Below are positions 32,792 to 41,574 of a stretch of 49,528 nt of DNA, piece after piece. A program made the position numbers and the translations under genes. The notes below the pieces were generated by a model. That model made no database searches, was not told where the DNA came from, and worked only from the letters and a program-made list of their open reading frames with translations. This DNA is from SHZI01 sp032122615 (lineage in GTDB: Bacteria > Pseudomonadota > Gammaproteobacteria > Steroidobacterales > GCA-2729495): contig JAQBGF010000055.1 of NCBI GenBank assembly GCA_032122615.1, positions 1-49,528 of the forward strand. The letters are read 5' to 3'. Within the stretch, counting starts at the first letter, position 1. Each line of letters opens with the position of its first letter.

Positions 32792-33360
32792 GATTTCCGT
32801 CGCCGAAGCAGCCACACACCGGCTGCGATCAGCACGGCAGCGAACATGGCGCCGTTGCTGAACACCATGAAGGCGAGCTTGAACTTTTTCGCGATCACCA
32901 GCAGCACGGGCAGCCAGCTGAACTCCGTGGGGTAAAGACTTATCGCTGCAAGCGCGGTCACGTTTTCCAGCCAGTCAAAGGCCGTGGCAAGCATTAGCAC
33001 TGGCAGCAGCTTGCGGGCGACCAGGGCTTCGTAGAAACGGGGCAGGCTGTTTCGCAGGGCGAAGGCAACCGTGGCGGTTATGAACAGTCCCGCGAAGAGC
33101 GGGAACGCAAAGTCGATCATCGTGAATGTGTAATAGAGCTCCCGGGCCTGCTCCGTGTAACCGGCGAGCTGGGGGTATACCTGGTCGGCCTGCAGGTCAT
33201 TCTGCAGGTCAAAGGGCGTGGCTCCGGCGGCGAGTTCGGGGAACCGTTTGCCGATTCGCAACAGCCCCAGTAGCGACCCTGAGAACACAGCCACGACCAG
33301 CAGGTAAAGCCACCAGGTGCGGGAGATTCGCAGCACCAGATTCTGAAGACGGCCAAGCAC
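32788..33360 (-). CDS. Unknown four-span membrane protein
   Basis: I do not recognise the family. The protein has 190 residues with four hydrophobic segments (LYLLVVAVFSGSLLGLL, FPLFAGLFITATVAFAL, LPVLMLATAFDWLENVTALAAI and FAAVLIAAGVWLL) and a basic tail (LRRRKS). A periplasmic loop of about 55 residues between spans 1 and 2 contains FDLQNDLQADQVYPQLAGYT. GTG 33360 with AGGGA seven bases upstream is preferred; the frame is also open from TTG 33417. It is divergent from the EVE gene. Confidence 0.65.
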   Translation of the reverse strand: MLGRLQNLVLRISRTWWLYLLVVAVFSGSLLGLLRIGKRFPELAAGATPFDLQNDLQADQVYPQLAGYTEQARELYYTFTMIDFAFPLFAGLFITATVAFALRNSLPRFYEALVARKLLPVLMLATAFDWLENVTALAAISLYPTEFSWLPVLLVIAKKFKLAFMVFSNGAMFAAVLIAAGVWLLRRRKS

Positions 33361-33463
33361 TGGTTTTTCCCTGTCGATGCCTCGGGGGATGATGCTCCCT
33401 TGCCGGCCGCTATTCAATTGCAGTCGATATACTGCGAACCGCGCGGTGCCCGAGGCGGAGTTG

Positions 33464-33934
33464 ATGAAGTACTGGCTGATGAAGTCCGAGCCGTCAGTTT
33501 ACGGCCTGGATGATCTGCGAAGGGATGGACGGACCAGTTGGGGCGGTGTCCGGAACTACCAGGTGCGCAATATGTTCCGCGATGATTTTGCGAAGGGAGA
33601 CCTGGCGTTTTTTTATCACTCCAGCTGCGCCGAACCCGGCATCGTCGGCACCATGACGGTTGCCGGTCCCGCTTACCCCGATCCGGGCCAGTTCGAGCGC
33701 AACTCGGAATACTTCGACGCGAAGAGTCGTCGCGAGGCGCCGACCTGGCTCGCTGTTGACGTGCGCTTTCAGCGCAAGTTCAAGCGGCCTCTGGCGCTCG
33801 AAACTTTACGCTGTTGTGCCGGGCTGTCCGGGATGCTTGTTCTCCGTCGCGGGAACCGCTTGTCAGTTACTCCGTTAACCGCGGACGAGGCAGAAACGAT
33901 AATCAACCTCACAGCAGGCCGGCCTGCGGCCTAG
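33464..33934 (+). CDS. EVE domain protein
   Basis: Protein of 156 residues made of a single EVE (PUA-like) domain, starting with the family hallmark MKYWLMKSEPSVYGLDDL and continuing YQVRNMFRDDFAKGDLAFFYHSSC and GIVGTMTVAGPAYPDP. EVE domains bind modified bases in RNA or DNA; the cellular role of the stand-alone housekeeping form (YTH-like fold) is not settled. A GGCGGAG ribosome-binding site precedes ATG 33464. Its 3' end overlaps the convergent XRE regulator gene by four bases. Confidence 0.92.
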   Translation: MKYWLMKSEPSVYGLDDLRRDGRTSWGGVRNYQVRNMFRDDFAKGDLAFFYHSSCAEPGIVGTMTVAGPAYPDPGQFERNSEYFDAKSRREAPTWLAVDVRFQRKFKRPLALETLRCCAGLSGMLVLRRGNRLSVTPLTADEAETIINLTAGRPAA

Positions 33935-35493
33935 GTTTCAACCTGGCTCAGGATCTGCTGGCGCACGTCGTCAATCTCGGCGGCACGGGACGTCGGGTTA
34001 ACGGACTTGCAGCGGGGCGTCCGCGGACAGGCGCTGCTTCTGGGGCAGATCACGCTGGCCGGTGAATCAAGAGCATCGCCAATCCACTCAATATTCAGCA
34101 CTCGGCCGACTGCCCGGATGGCCTTGGCAGCCTCGGCGGGCACGGGCGCCTGGCCGGCGTGACGGCGGCACGCCCGCCCGACGCTCGCCACCACTTCCTC
34201 GGCATCAATGCCGTGGGATTCCAGCGCGGGCACGAGGTCCACTCCAACGGAGAGAACGTGCGAATTGCCGGCCATGTCTTTCGTGCGCACGGAATGGCAG
34301 CAATAAAGCAGTGACTGGTCGCCGTCGATCAGCACGGAAATCTGCGACGCGGGTTGGGACGAGCGCGCCTGCTCGAGCATCCGGAAAACGGCCCAGCGGG
34401 GGCAGGGATCGGAAACCATCGCGAGGTTGCCCCAGGGCAAAGGGATGCCATTGCCCCGGTACACCGCGCGCAGGAATCCCGGCGGATAGGCGTCGAAAAA
34501 GTGCCAGTGGCGGTACGGCGATACGGCCGTCATCCGCCGCATGATGACGGCCGGCGTCAGTTCGAGACGCTGGCCGGCTTCAACGCGGTAGTTTTCGCGA
34601 GTCAGGAAGCGGCGGAACGGGCGTTTCGGGCAGAGCAGGGCGCCTGCGAAGAAGCTGCATTCGAAATCCCGCCAGGCAAACAACACATCCTGGGCATTCA
34701 TGCCGCCGGTGTTCTGCTCGGTCCCGGTCGGGCTGCCGCCCATCTCGCCGCCGGTGGCATGCGCCGACTTCAGGCCGTCCCCACCATGCAGAATCTTGTG
34801 CGCCAGGTGAGACGCCAGGTCGAACTTGAGTCGCGCCGGGTCCTTCTGCAACTGGCGATTCATGTAGACACGCGACGGTGATTCGAAGAAGGAGCGGACC
34901 ATGCTGCGAACTTCACGGTCGTTGTCCCTGGCGAGTAGTACCTTGCGGTCGAACCAGTGGATCTCGACGCCATTGCGCTTGCAAAGGCGCAGCAAGTCGT
35001 CGACGTTTAGCGGAAAGCGCCGTTCACCCACCTCCTCGGCTGAACGTTCGAGGTCGGGAAAATCATTGCGGGACATCTCCTGATAGGAGCGGATCAGCAG
35101 GTGGGCGAATTGCCGGCCAGTGGTGCCCGTCTGGGCCAGCAATTCCGGAATCGCGGCTTCCAGGAGTTCCCGGGAAAACAGGAAGCCGGGTTCCAGCGGG
35201 ATCCGGGCGACGCCGCCCTTGGCCCGGGCCCGGGGCGTGGGCTCCACTTCCGGGTTCCCGTCCAGGAACCAGCGCGGATCTTTCTGGAATACCGATGCGA
35301 GCAGGTCGAGAAGCGTGGCGGAGGGAATGCGCTGGCCCGTTTCGATCATGCTGAGGTAGGAAACAGAGGGGGCAACGTCCGCGTTCAGTTGAATGCAGCG
35401 GCCGGAAAGATCCTGCAGGGTCAGACCGTTGCGCTTGCGCAAGTTACGGATCTTGGCCCCGAGAAAGTGACTCTTGCGAAGAAGACCGGACAT
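33931..35493 (-). CDS. RamB-like XRE regulator, short-chain fatty acyl regulator family
   Basis: Regulator of 520 residues. The N terminus is an XRE helix-turn-helix (LGAKIRNLRKRNGLTLQDLS, then SVSYLSMIETGQRIPS). A ScfR/ImmA-type domain follows (for example DLASHLAHKILHGGDG), then a DUF2083-like C-terminal part with a Cys-rich segment (ICPRSSACPRTPRC). This order is that of RamB, repressor of the glyoxylate bypass in corynebacteria, and of PrpR-type acyl-CoA sensors. Here the gene is divergent from aceB-aceA-aceK with 108 bases between them, so a role in acetate or fatty acid control is strongly suggested. The Shine-Dalgarno is weak. Confidence 0.85.
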   Translation of the reverse strand: MSGLLRKSHFLGAKIRNLRKRNGLTLQDLSGRCIQLNADVAPSVSYLSMIETGQRIPSATLLDLLASVFQKDPRWFLDGNPEVEPTPRARAKGGVARIPLEPGFLFSRELLEAAIPELLAQTGTTGRQFAHLLIRSYQEMSRNDFPDLERSAEEVGERRFPLNVDDLLRLCKRNGVEIHWFDRKVLLARDNDREVRSMVRSFFESPSRVYMNRQLQKDPARLKFDLASHLAHKILHGGDGLKSAHATGGEMGGSPTGTEQNTGGMNAQDVLFAWRDFECSFFAGALLCPKRPFRRFLTRENYRVEAGQRLELTPAVIMRRMTAVSPYRHWHFFDAYPPGFLRAVYRGNGIPLPWGNLAMVSDPCPRWAVFRMLEQARSSQPASQISVLIDGDQSLLYCCHSVRTKDMAGNSHVLSVGVDLVPALESHGIDAEEVVASVGRACRRHAGQAPVPAEAAKAIRAVGRVLNIEWIGDALDSPASVICPRSSACPRTPRCKSVNPTSRAAEIDDVRQQILSQVET

Positions 35494-35501
35494 AAGTGCC
35501 G

Positions 35502-35543
35502 TGTGAAATTTACAGTGTGAACTTTTGGCTGTGAATTTTTCCT
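35502..35543. promoter_or_regulatory. Three phased repeats, probable glyoxylate operator
   Basis: TGTGAA-x-TTT occurs three times at exactly 14-base spacing: TGTGAAATTT (35502), TGTGAACTTT (35516) and TGTGAATTTT (35530). The middle copy also forms an inverted pair with TTTACA (35509-35514), giving TTTACA-G-TGTGAA. The array is 8 bases from the regulator start and 58 from aceB, placing it well for shared control by the XRE protein. Confidence 0.65.
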
Positions 35544-35557
35544 ACGGTTTATCGTAG
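35542..35557. other. Small hairpin CTACG-GTTTAT-CGTAG
   Basis: Five-base inverted repeat with a six-base AT-rich loop directly downstream of the phased repeats. The loop contains TTTAT and may overlap the aceB -10 region (TTTATC). Confidence 0.35.
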
Positions 35558-35601
35558 ACTGCCTCGGTAACAACAGCAACAAGCTAGTCCGTAACCCGAA
35601 A

Positions 35602-37188
35602 ATGTCCGCCCCAATCGCCACAATCGCAGGCCCAGCGGTCACCGGTGCCGACAGCATTCTCAATGAACGGGCGCTGGCGCTTGTTGCCGATCTGCACCGG
35701 CAGTTCAACACGCGGCGGCTCGAGCTTCTGGTCCGGCGACAGCAACGGCAGGCCGAACTGGATGCCGGGATGCTGCCCGGGTTTCTGCCGGAAACGGAGG
35801 CTATCCGCGCTGCAGACTGGCGCGTGGCACCAGTGCCCGCCGATCTGCAGGACCGGCGGGTTGAAATCACCGGCCCTGTCGAACGCAAGATGATGATCAA
35901 CGCGCTCAATTCAAAAGCGCGCGCCTTCATGGCGGACTTCGAAGACTCCTGCGCGCCGACATGGGCGAATATCGTCAGTGGACAGCGCAATCTCAAGGAC
36001 GCCGTCGACCGAACCATCAGCTTTGTCGACCCCGCCAGTGGCAAGCAGTATCAGTTGAACGCGAAGATCGCGACGCTGATCGTCCGTCCGCGAGGCTGGC
36101 ATCTTCCGGAGAAGCACGTACTGGTGGATGGCGAGATCACCTCCGGATCGCTGTTCGACTTCGCGGTCTACCTTGCCAACAATCACGAATCGCTGGCCCG
36201 CCACGGGACCGGGCCGTACTTCTATCTCCCGAAGATGGAGAGTCACCTTGAGGCACGCCTGTGGAACGACGTGTTCAACGCCGCCCAGGACTGGCTTGGA
36301 ATGTCCCGCGGCACAATCAAGGCCACCGTGCTGATCGAGACGATTCTCGCTGCCTTCGAGATGGATGAAATCCTGTACGAGCTTCGCGAGCACTCCGCCG
36401 GGCTGAATTGTGGGCGCTGGGACTACATCTTCAGCTTCATCAAGAGGTTCAGAAACCGCGCCGATTTCGTTCTTCCTGACCGGGGAACCGTGGGCATGGA
36501 CCGGCACTTTCTGCAGTCCTATGTGAACTTGCTGATCAGAACCTGTCATCGGCGAGGCGCTCATGCGATGGGCGGCATGGCCGCGCAAATTCCGATAAAA
36601 AACGATCCGGAGGCGAACGCCGCCGCGATGGCGCGGGTCCGGGCCGACAAGTTGCGTGAGGCAAATGCCGGGCACGATGGCACGTGGATCGCACACCCGG
36701 GACTCGCCGACATTGCGCTTGAAGCGTTTGACGCCGTGATGAAGGGCCCGAATCAGCTGCAGGTGCTGCGGGAGGACGCAGCCGTCACAGCGGCAGACCT
36801 TCTCCAGGTGCCCGACGGTCCGATCACGGATGACGGCCTGCGCCACAATATCCGCGTCGGTGTGCAATACGTTGAAGCCTGGCTTGGTGGCCTTGGATGT
36901 GTGCCCCTGTATCACCTGATGGAGGATGCCGCCACGGCGGAAATCTCCCGCGCACAGATCTGGCAGTGGGTGCGGCACGGTGCCCGCACGGCCGACGGAC
37001 GCCCGATAACCGCCGAACGCTTTGCTGCCACCCTCAAGGAAGAGTTGCAGGTCATCGCCGGGGAGATCGGCCCGCAACGCTACGCCGGCGGTAACTTCCC
37101 GGCCGCTGCCGCCCTGTTCGGCGACATGATTCGCAAGCCGGACTTCGATGAATTCCTGACCCTCCCAGCCTACGAGCGGCTGGCGTGA
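35602..37188 (+). CDS. aceB: Malate synthase A
   Basis: Second enzyme of the glyoxylate bypass: glyoxylate plus acetyl-CoA to malate, in the cytosol. The protein has 528 residues, close to MSA-type length. Family blocks include LRPRGWHLPEKH-like sequence at RPRGWHLPEKHVLVDGEI, the signature GLNCGRWDYIFSFIK at residues 267-281, and GGMAAQIPIKND. It is the first gene of aceB-aceA-aceK, a compact unit with intergenic gaps of about 30-40 bases. It is divergent from the RamB-like regulator gene, with an operator-like array between them. Confidence 0.96.
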   Translation: MSAPIATIAGPAVTGADSILNERALALVADLHRQFNTRRLELLVRRQQRQAELDAGMLPGFLPETEAIRAADWRVAPVPADLQDRRVEITGPVERKMMINALNSKARAFMADFEDSCAPTWANIVSGQRNLKDAVDRTISFVDPASGKQYQLNAKIATLIVRPRGWHLPEKHVLVDGEITSGSLFDFAVYLANNHESLARHGTGPYFYLPKMESHLEARLWNDVFNAAQDWLGMSRGTIKATVLIETILAAFEMDEILYELREHSAGLNCGRWDYIFSFIKRFRNRADFVLPDRGTVGMDRHFLQSYVNLLIRTCHRRGAHAMGGMAAQIPIKNDPEANAAAMARVRADKLREANAGHDGTWIAHPGLADIALEAFDAVMKGPNQLQVLREDAAVTAADLLQVPDGPITDDGLRHNIRVGVQYVEAWLGGLGCVPLYHLMEDAATAEISRAQIWQWVRHGARTADGRPITAERFAATLKEELQVIAGEIGPQRYAGGNFPAAAALFGDMIRKPDFDEFLTLPAYERLA

Positions 37189-37219
37189 CACTCACCGCGA
37201 CGCAACTGGAACTATCGCC

Positions 37220-38506
37220 ATGACCAAAGCAAACGACGCCGGACAACTCAAGCGTGAATGGTCCGACAACCCCCGGTGGAAAGGTATCACGCGCCCTTAC
37301 TCTGCGGACGACGTGGTGCGCCTGCGCGGCTCGGTGCACATCGAGCACAGCCTGGCCCGGCTCGGCGCCGAGAAACTCTGGAGCCTGTTGCACTCGGAAA
37401 CGGTCGTCTCCGCTCTGGGTGCGGTGACGGGTAATCAGGCCGTCGAAGAAGTGCAGGCTGGGCTTCAGGCCATCTACTGCTCCGGCTGGCAGGTCGCCGG
37501 TGACGGTAACAGCAGCGGCGAGATGTACCCGGACCAGAGTCTGTACGCCGTGGACTCGGTCCCGAAGATGGTTGAGCGCATCAACAATGCCCTGCTGCGC
37601 ACCGACCAGATTCACCACATGGAAGGCAAGGCAAAGATTGACTGGCTGGCGCCCATCGTCGCCGATGCCGAGGCCGGCTTCGGCGGCAACCTGAATGCCT
37701 TCGAGCTGATGAAAGCCATGATCCGTGCCGGCGCGGCTGGTGTGCACTTCGAGGACCAGCTGTCGTCGGCCAAGAAATGCGGCCACATGGGTGGCAAGGT
37801 GCTGGTGCCGACTCAGGATGCGATCAACAAGCTTGTTGCTGCCCGGCTGGCGGCCGACGTTATGGGCGTGTCGACAGTGCTCATCGCCCGCACGGATGCT
37901 GATGCCGCCAACCTGCTGCAGGCTGATTTCGACGAGCGTGACCGCAAGTTCCTGACCGGCAGCCGCACCAGCGACGGGTTCTACGAGGTGCGAGCCGGTC
38001 TCGAACAGGCCATTGATCGCGGCCTGTCCTATGCGCCCTACGCCGACCTGTTGTGGTGTGAGACGTCCAAGCCGGACCTCGCCCAGGCGGAGCGCTTTGC
38101 CAAGGCCATCCACGCAAAGTTTCCGGGCAAATTACTGTCCTACAACTGCTCGCCATCGTTTAACTGGAAGGCCAATCTGCCGGTCGAGACGTTGAAGGAA
38201 TTCCGCGAGAAGCTTGCGGCAATGGGTTATCGCTACCAGTTCATCACGCTCGCCGGCTGGCACGCGCTGAACCTGTCGATGTTTGAATTGTCGCGGGCCT
38301 ACAAGCAGTCGGGTATGTATGCGTATTCGGAGCTTCAGGAGCGTGAGTTTGCGAATGAACAACATGGTTTCCGCGCGGCGAAGCATCAGGCCTTTGTTGG
38401 CACGGGGTACTTCGACGCCGTGCAGACCGTGATTTCGGGCGATTCGTCCACGACCGCCATGAAGGGCAGCACTGAAGCCGACCAGTTCCATGGCGGCGAC
38501 CACTAG
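37220..38506 (+). CDS. aceA: Isocitrate lyase
   Basis: First enzyme of the glyoxylate bypass: isocitrate to succinate plus glyoxylate, in the cytosol. The catalytic loop K185-K186-C187-G188-H189 is present in SAKKCGHMGGKVLVPT, with the nucleophilic C187, and downstream LSYNCSPSFNW and GYRYQFITLAGWH are typical. The length of 428 residues matches the short bacterial type. The gene follows aceB at 31 bases and precedes aceK at 41 bases. The gap to aceK has a GGGAAGG ribosome-binding site and a GC-rich hairpin that could lower aceK yield, as known for this operon in enteric bacteria. Confidence 0.97.
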   Translation: MTKANDAGQLKREWSDNPRWKGITRPYSADDVVRLRGSVHIEHSLARLGAEKLWSLLHSETVVSALGAVTGNQAVEEVQAGLQAIYCSGWQVAGDGNSSGEMYPDQSLYAVDSVPKMVERINNALLRTDQIHHMEGKAKIDWLAPIVADAEAGFGGNLNAFELMKAMIRAGAAGVHFEDQLSSAKKCGHMGGKVLVPTQDAINKLVAARLAADVMGVSTVLIARTDADAANLLQADFDERDRKFLTGSRTSDGFYEVRAGLEQAIDRGLSYAPYADLLWCETSKPDLAQAERFAKAIHAKFPGKLLSYNCSPSFNWKANLPVETLKEFREKLAAMGYRYQFITLAGWHALNLSMFELSRAYKQSGMYAYSELQEREFANEQHGFRAAKHQAFVGTGYFDAVQTVISGDSSTTAMKGSTEADQFHGGDH

Positions 38507-38547
38507 GCGCTTGCCGAAGCGCGAGCGCCAGGGAAGGCGTTTGCGCG

Positions 38548-40290
38548 ATGGACGGCGGTAGTACGTTGCCGATGGTGCAGCAACTCGCCCGCCGGACAGC
38601 GGCTGAGATCTTCACCGCGTTCGAAGAATACAACCAGACATTCCGTGCAATTACCCGCCGCGCCGATCGCCGGTTCGTTGAGCGGGCGTGGCAGCACGGC
38701 CAGCGTGATGCGGTTGAGAGAATAGAACTCTACGACCGGCGGGTCGAGAAGTGCGTGGCCGACCTGGTCGGGCGCCTTGGCGGCCATATTGCCGAGGTCG
38801 CCATGTGGCGCGAGATCAAGGCAGAGTACGCGAGCCTCATCGCAGGCTGCCCGGACCGGAAGTTCGACGCCACGTTCTTCAACTCCCTCACCCGGAAGAC
38901 TTTCAAGACGGTTGGCGTGAATCGGGACGTGGAATTCACCAGCGTCGCTGACGAGGAGGGGGAGAGCCACTCACCTCCACGACCGGGCGAACTGCCAATA
39001 CGGGCGGCGCCACCCGGCACAGGATTGCTGGGGGCTGTCGAAATTTTGCTGGCCGGGGCGCCATGGGCGCGGCACTACGCCGACCAGACTGCTGCCGCGC
39101 AGTTTGTAGCCGACGAGATAGAAGTAATTCTGCGGGCGCGGGCTCTCAGCGCCGAAGGCCTGCACATCGAGGCCTTGCAGCCGGTTTTCTACCGGGCTAC
39201 CCGCGCTTTTCTCGTCGGCAAGGTGGCGGGCGATGGCTGGATGCTTCCGCTGGTCATCGCATTTGCGCACCCCGACAACGGCATCATGGCGGACGCCGTC
39301 ATGATGTCCGAGCATGAGGTCCGGCCGTTGTTCGGCTTCTCGCGCTCCTACTTTCACGCTGATTTGCCGGCAGTCGAGCCGGCGGTTCAGTACCTGAGCT
39401 CGATCATGCCTGGCAAGCCGCTGGACGAGATCTACACGGTTCTGGGGCGGGCCAAGCAGGGCAAGACGGAGCGCTATCGCAGCCTGTTCCGGCACCTCGC
39501 CCGCTCGACGGATTCGTTCGTGCATGCCGAGGGCATTCGCGGCATGGTGATGATCGTCTTCACGCTCTATTCGTCTGAACTCATATTCAAGGTGATTCGT
39601 GACCGGTTTGCGGAGCCCAAGACAGTGTCCCGCGAGGAGGTCATGCAGAAATACCAGTTCGTTTTCCAGAACGACCGGGTCGGCAGGCTGGTGGATGCCC
39701 AGGAGTACCGGCAGCTTCGGTTCCCCAAGGCGCGTTTTTCATCCGAACTTCTTGAGGAACTGCTGACATCTGCCTCGAGTACCTGTCGTATCGAAGGCAG
39801 TCACCTCATCATTGGTCACTGCTACATGGAACGTCGCATGAAGCCCCTCGACGTCTTTCTGCGGGAGTCCGGCCCCTATGCCGCGCGTCGGGCCGTCCGT
39901 GACTACGGCCAGGCCATCCGCGATCTCGCACTCAGCAACGTCTTTCCGGGCGATCTCCTGCTGAAAAATTTCGGCGTCTCGCGCCACGGGCGCGTGGTTT
40001 TCTACGACTATGACGAACTTTGCCTGATTACGGAATGTACGTTCCGTGACATGCCGACCGCCCGGGACGATGAAGACGAGATGCGGGCTGAGCCGTGGTT
40101 CTACGTCGGCACGAGTGATGTGTTTCCAGAACAGTTTCTCGAATTCCTCGGCCTGCGGGGTGAGCTTCGCGAGGAATTCCTGCAGCACCACGAGGATCTG
40201 CTGACGGCGGACTACTGGCGGAAACTCAAGGCCTGCCACCTCGCTGAACAGCACCTCGAAGTGGTGCCGTACACGCGCCGGCGCGCGTAG
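38548..40290 (+). CDS. aceK: Isocitrate dehydrogenase kinase/phosphatase
   Basis: Bifunctional enzyme of 580 residues that inactivates isocitrate dehydrogenase by phosphorylation to divert isocitrate into the bypass, and reactivates it. Length and blocks agree with AceK: the N-terminal regulatory domain, then the kinase core with GMVMIVFTLYSSELIFKVI(K/R) near residue 333, RMKPLDVFLRE, and the metal region VVFYDYDELCLITECTFRD. A Pro-rich stretch near residues 130-150 (HSPPRPGELPIRAAPPG) is longer than usual. It is the last gene of the glyoxylate operon. Confidence 0.95.
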   Translation: MDGGSTLPMVQQLARRTAAEIFTAFEEYNQTFRAITRRADRRFVERAWQHGQRDAVERIELYDRRVEKCVADLVGRLGGHIAEVAMWREIKAEYASLIAGCPDRKFDATFFNSLTRKTFKTVGVNRDVEFTSVADEEGESHSPPRPGELPIRAAPPGTGLLGAVEILLAGAPWARHYADQTAAAQFVADEIEVILRARALSAEGLHIEALQPVFYRATRAFLVGKVAGDGWMLPLVIAFAHPDNGIMADAVMMSEHEVRPLFGFSRSYFHADLPAVEPAVQYLSSIMPGKPLDEIYTVLGRAKQGKTERYRSLFRHLARSTDSFVHAEGIRGMVMIVFTLYSSELIFKVIRDRFAEPKTVSREEVMQKYQFVFQNDRVGRLVDAQEYRQLRFPKARFSSELLEELLTSASSTCRIEGSHLIIGHCYMERRMKPLDVFLRESGPYAARRAVRDYGQAIRDLALSNVFPGDLLLKNFGVSRHGRVVFYDYDELCLITECTFRDMPTARDDEDEMRAEPWFYVGTSDVFPEQFLEFLGLRGELREEFLQHHEDLLTADYWRKLKACHLAEQHLEVVPYTRRRA

Positions 40291-40319
40291 CGAGGGAATT
40301 TCGAATATCCTTACGGCCC

Positions 40320-40340
40320 GCGCGACAGGGCCCGTCGCGC
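40320..40340 (+). terminator. Possible terminator hairpin after aceK
   Basis: GCGCGAC (40320-40326) and GTCGCGC (40334-40340) form a seven-base stem with AGGGCCC as loop. No U-tract follows, so termination would be Rho-aided or weak. Confidence 0.35.
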
Positions 40341-40365
40341 TTGCGGCAATCTTCAGGAGTCACTG

Positions 40366-41574
40366 GTGTCCAGTTCCTTTCCGCGGGATCGGCTGATCCT
40401 GCTCATCGGTCTTATCACCTATGGAATGGGGCAGTCGCTCCTGTTCGTGATCTTTGCGCCGCTCGCCCGGCAGCTGGGTCTTGATGAGCTGCAGCTGGGG
40501 CTCATCATCGCCGCGTCCAATGTGATGCTGGCATTTTCCGCGCCACGCTGGGGTCGCGCCAGCCAACGCCTGGGCCGGCGAACCGTCTACCTGATTGGCC
40601 TGGGTGGTTTCGCGGCCGGCTATGCCCTGCTGGCGTTCGGTATTCAGCTTGGTCTTAAGGGCATCATCACCGGGGGCGCGCTGTTCGCCATGCTCCTGGT
40701 CATGCGCTTGCTCTATGGCGTGTTTGTGGGCGGCATCGGTCCGGCAGCGACGGCTTACATTGCCGACACCACGGACGAGCAGTCCCGGTCCGCGGGCATG
40801 GCTCTGTTGGCGATGGCCGGTGGCCTGGGCACCATCGTCGGTCCGGCCTTCGGTATCGCGCTGGCCTTGATCAGTCCCGTGTTTCCGATGTTTGCGGCTG
40901 CCGCCCTGGCGGCTGCCGCCGGCTTCTGGGCCTGGGTGGCCCTGCCGGAGCCCCCGCAGCGGGCCACCGTGAGTGAGGACGTGAGGTTGCGTATTGCCGA
41001 TCCGCGAATCCTGCCTTACCTGCTCGGCTGGGTCGTGGTGTTCGGCGTCTTCACCGGCGTGCAGACAATCACTGCCGGGTACATCGAAGACCGGTTTGGT
41101 ATCACGGATACGCTGGCCGTCCAGCGCACCATGATGATTGCCCTGCTGTCCATGGCCTTTGTCACCGTCTTCGTGCAGGCGGTCGTTTTGCAGCGCTGGA
41201 AGGCGGCGCCGGGAACGATGCTGAAGACCGGCTTTGCCATCATGACGACCGGACTGCTGTTGCTGGCTTACGGGCCGGGACTCATTTCGCTTTACGCCGG
41301 CTATGCACTGTTCGGCCTGAGCTTCGGGTTCACGGCCCCAGGGCTGAATGCCGCTGGCAGCCTGAGCGTGCGGCCGGAAGAGCAGGGTGCTGTCGCCGGC
41401 CTGCTCTCGGCCGCGCCCACCGTCGGGATGATCTTCGGCCCGATCCTCTGTGGCTGGGTCTATACGGTGACGCCGGTCGCGCCGATGCTGGGTGGTGCTG
41501 TGCTGACCGCGCTCACAGGCCTCTCATTTGTCTTCGTCAGGGTGCCGGACCCCCGGGAGCGGGCGACGGTCTAG
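40366..41574 (+). CDS. MFS transporter (DHA1-like)
   Basis: Transporter of 402 residues with 12 predicted spans. The loop 2-3 motif appears as WGRASQRLGRRTVYL, and the pattern GGIGPAATAYIADTTDEQSRSAGMALL resembles the TCR/Tet branch of drug:proton antiporters. GTG 40366 is preceded by CAGGAG. Substrate is unknown. It lies 75 bases after aceK and may be partly cotranscribed. Its 3' end overlaps the convergent S9 peptidase gene by 38 bases. Confidence 0.88.
   Translation: MSSSFPRDRLILLIGLITYGMGQSLLFVIFAPLARQLGLDELQLGLIIAASNVMLAFSAPRWGRASQRLGRRTVYLIGLGGFAAGYALLAFGIQLGLKGIITGGALFAMLLVMRLLYGVFVGGIGPAATAYIADTTDEQSRSAGMALLAMAGGLGTIVGPAFGIALALISPVFPMFAAAALAAAAGFWAWVALPEPPQRATVSEDVRLRIADPRILPYLLGWVVVFGVFTGVQTITAGYIEDRFGITDTLAVQRTMMIALLSMAFVTVFVQAVVLQRWKAAPGTMLKTGFAIMTTGLLLLAYGPGLISLYAGYALFGLSFGFTAPGLNAAGSLSVRPEEQGAVAGLLSAAPTVGMIFGPILCGWVYTVTPVAPMLGGAVLTALTGLSFVFVRVPDPRERATV

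Noticed and set aside
35911..38113. Long minus-strand open frames opposite aceB and aceA
   Set aside because: The plus-strand enzymes are certain; the antisense frames show no domain or start context.
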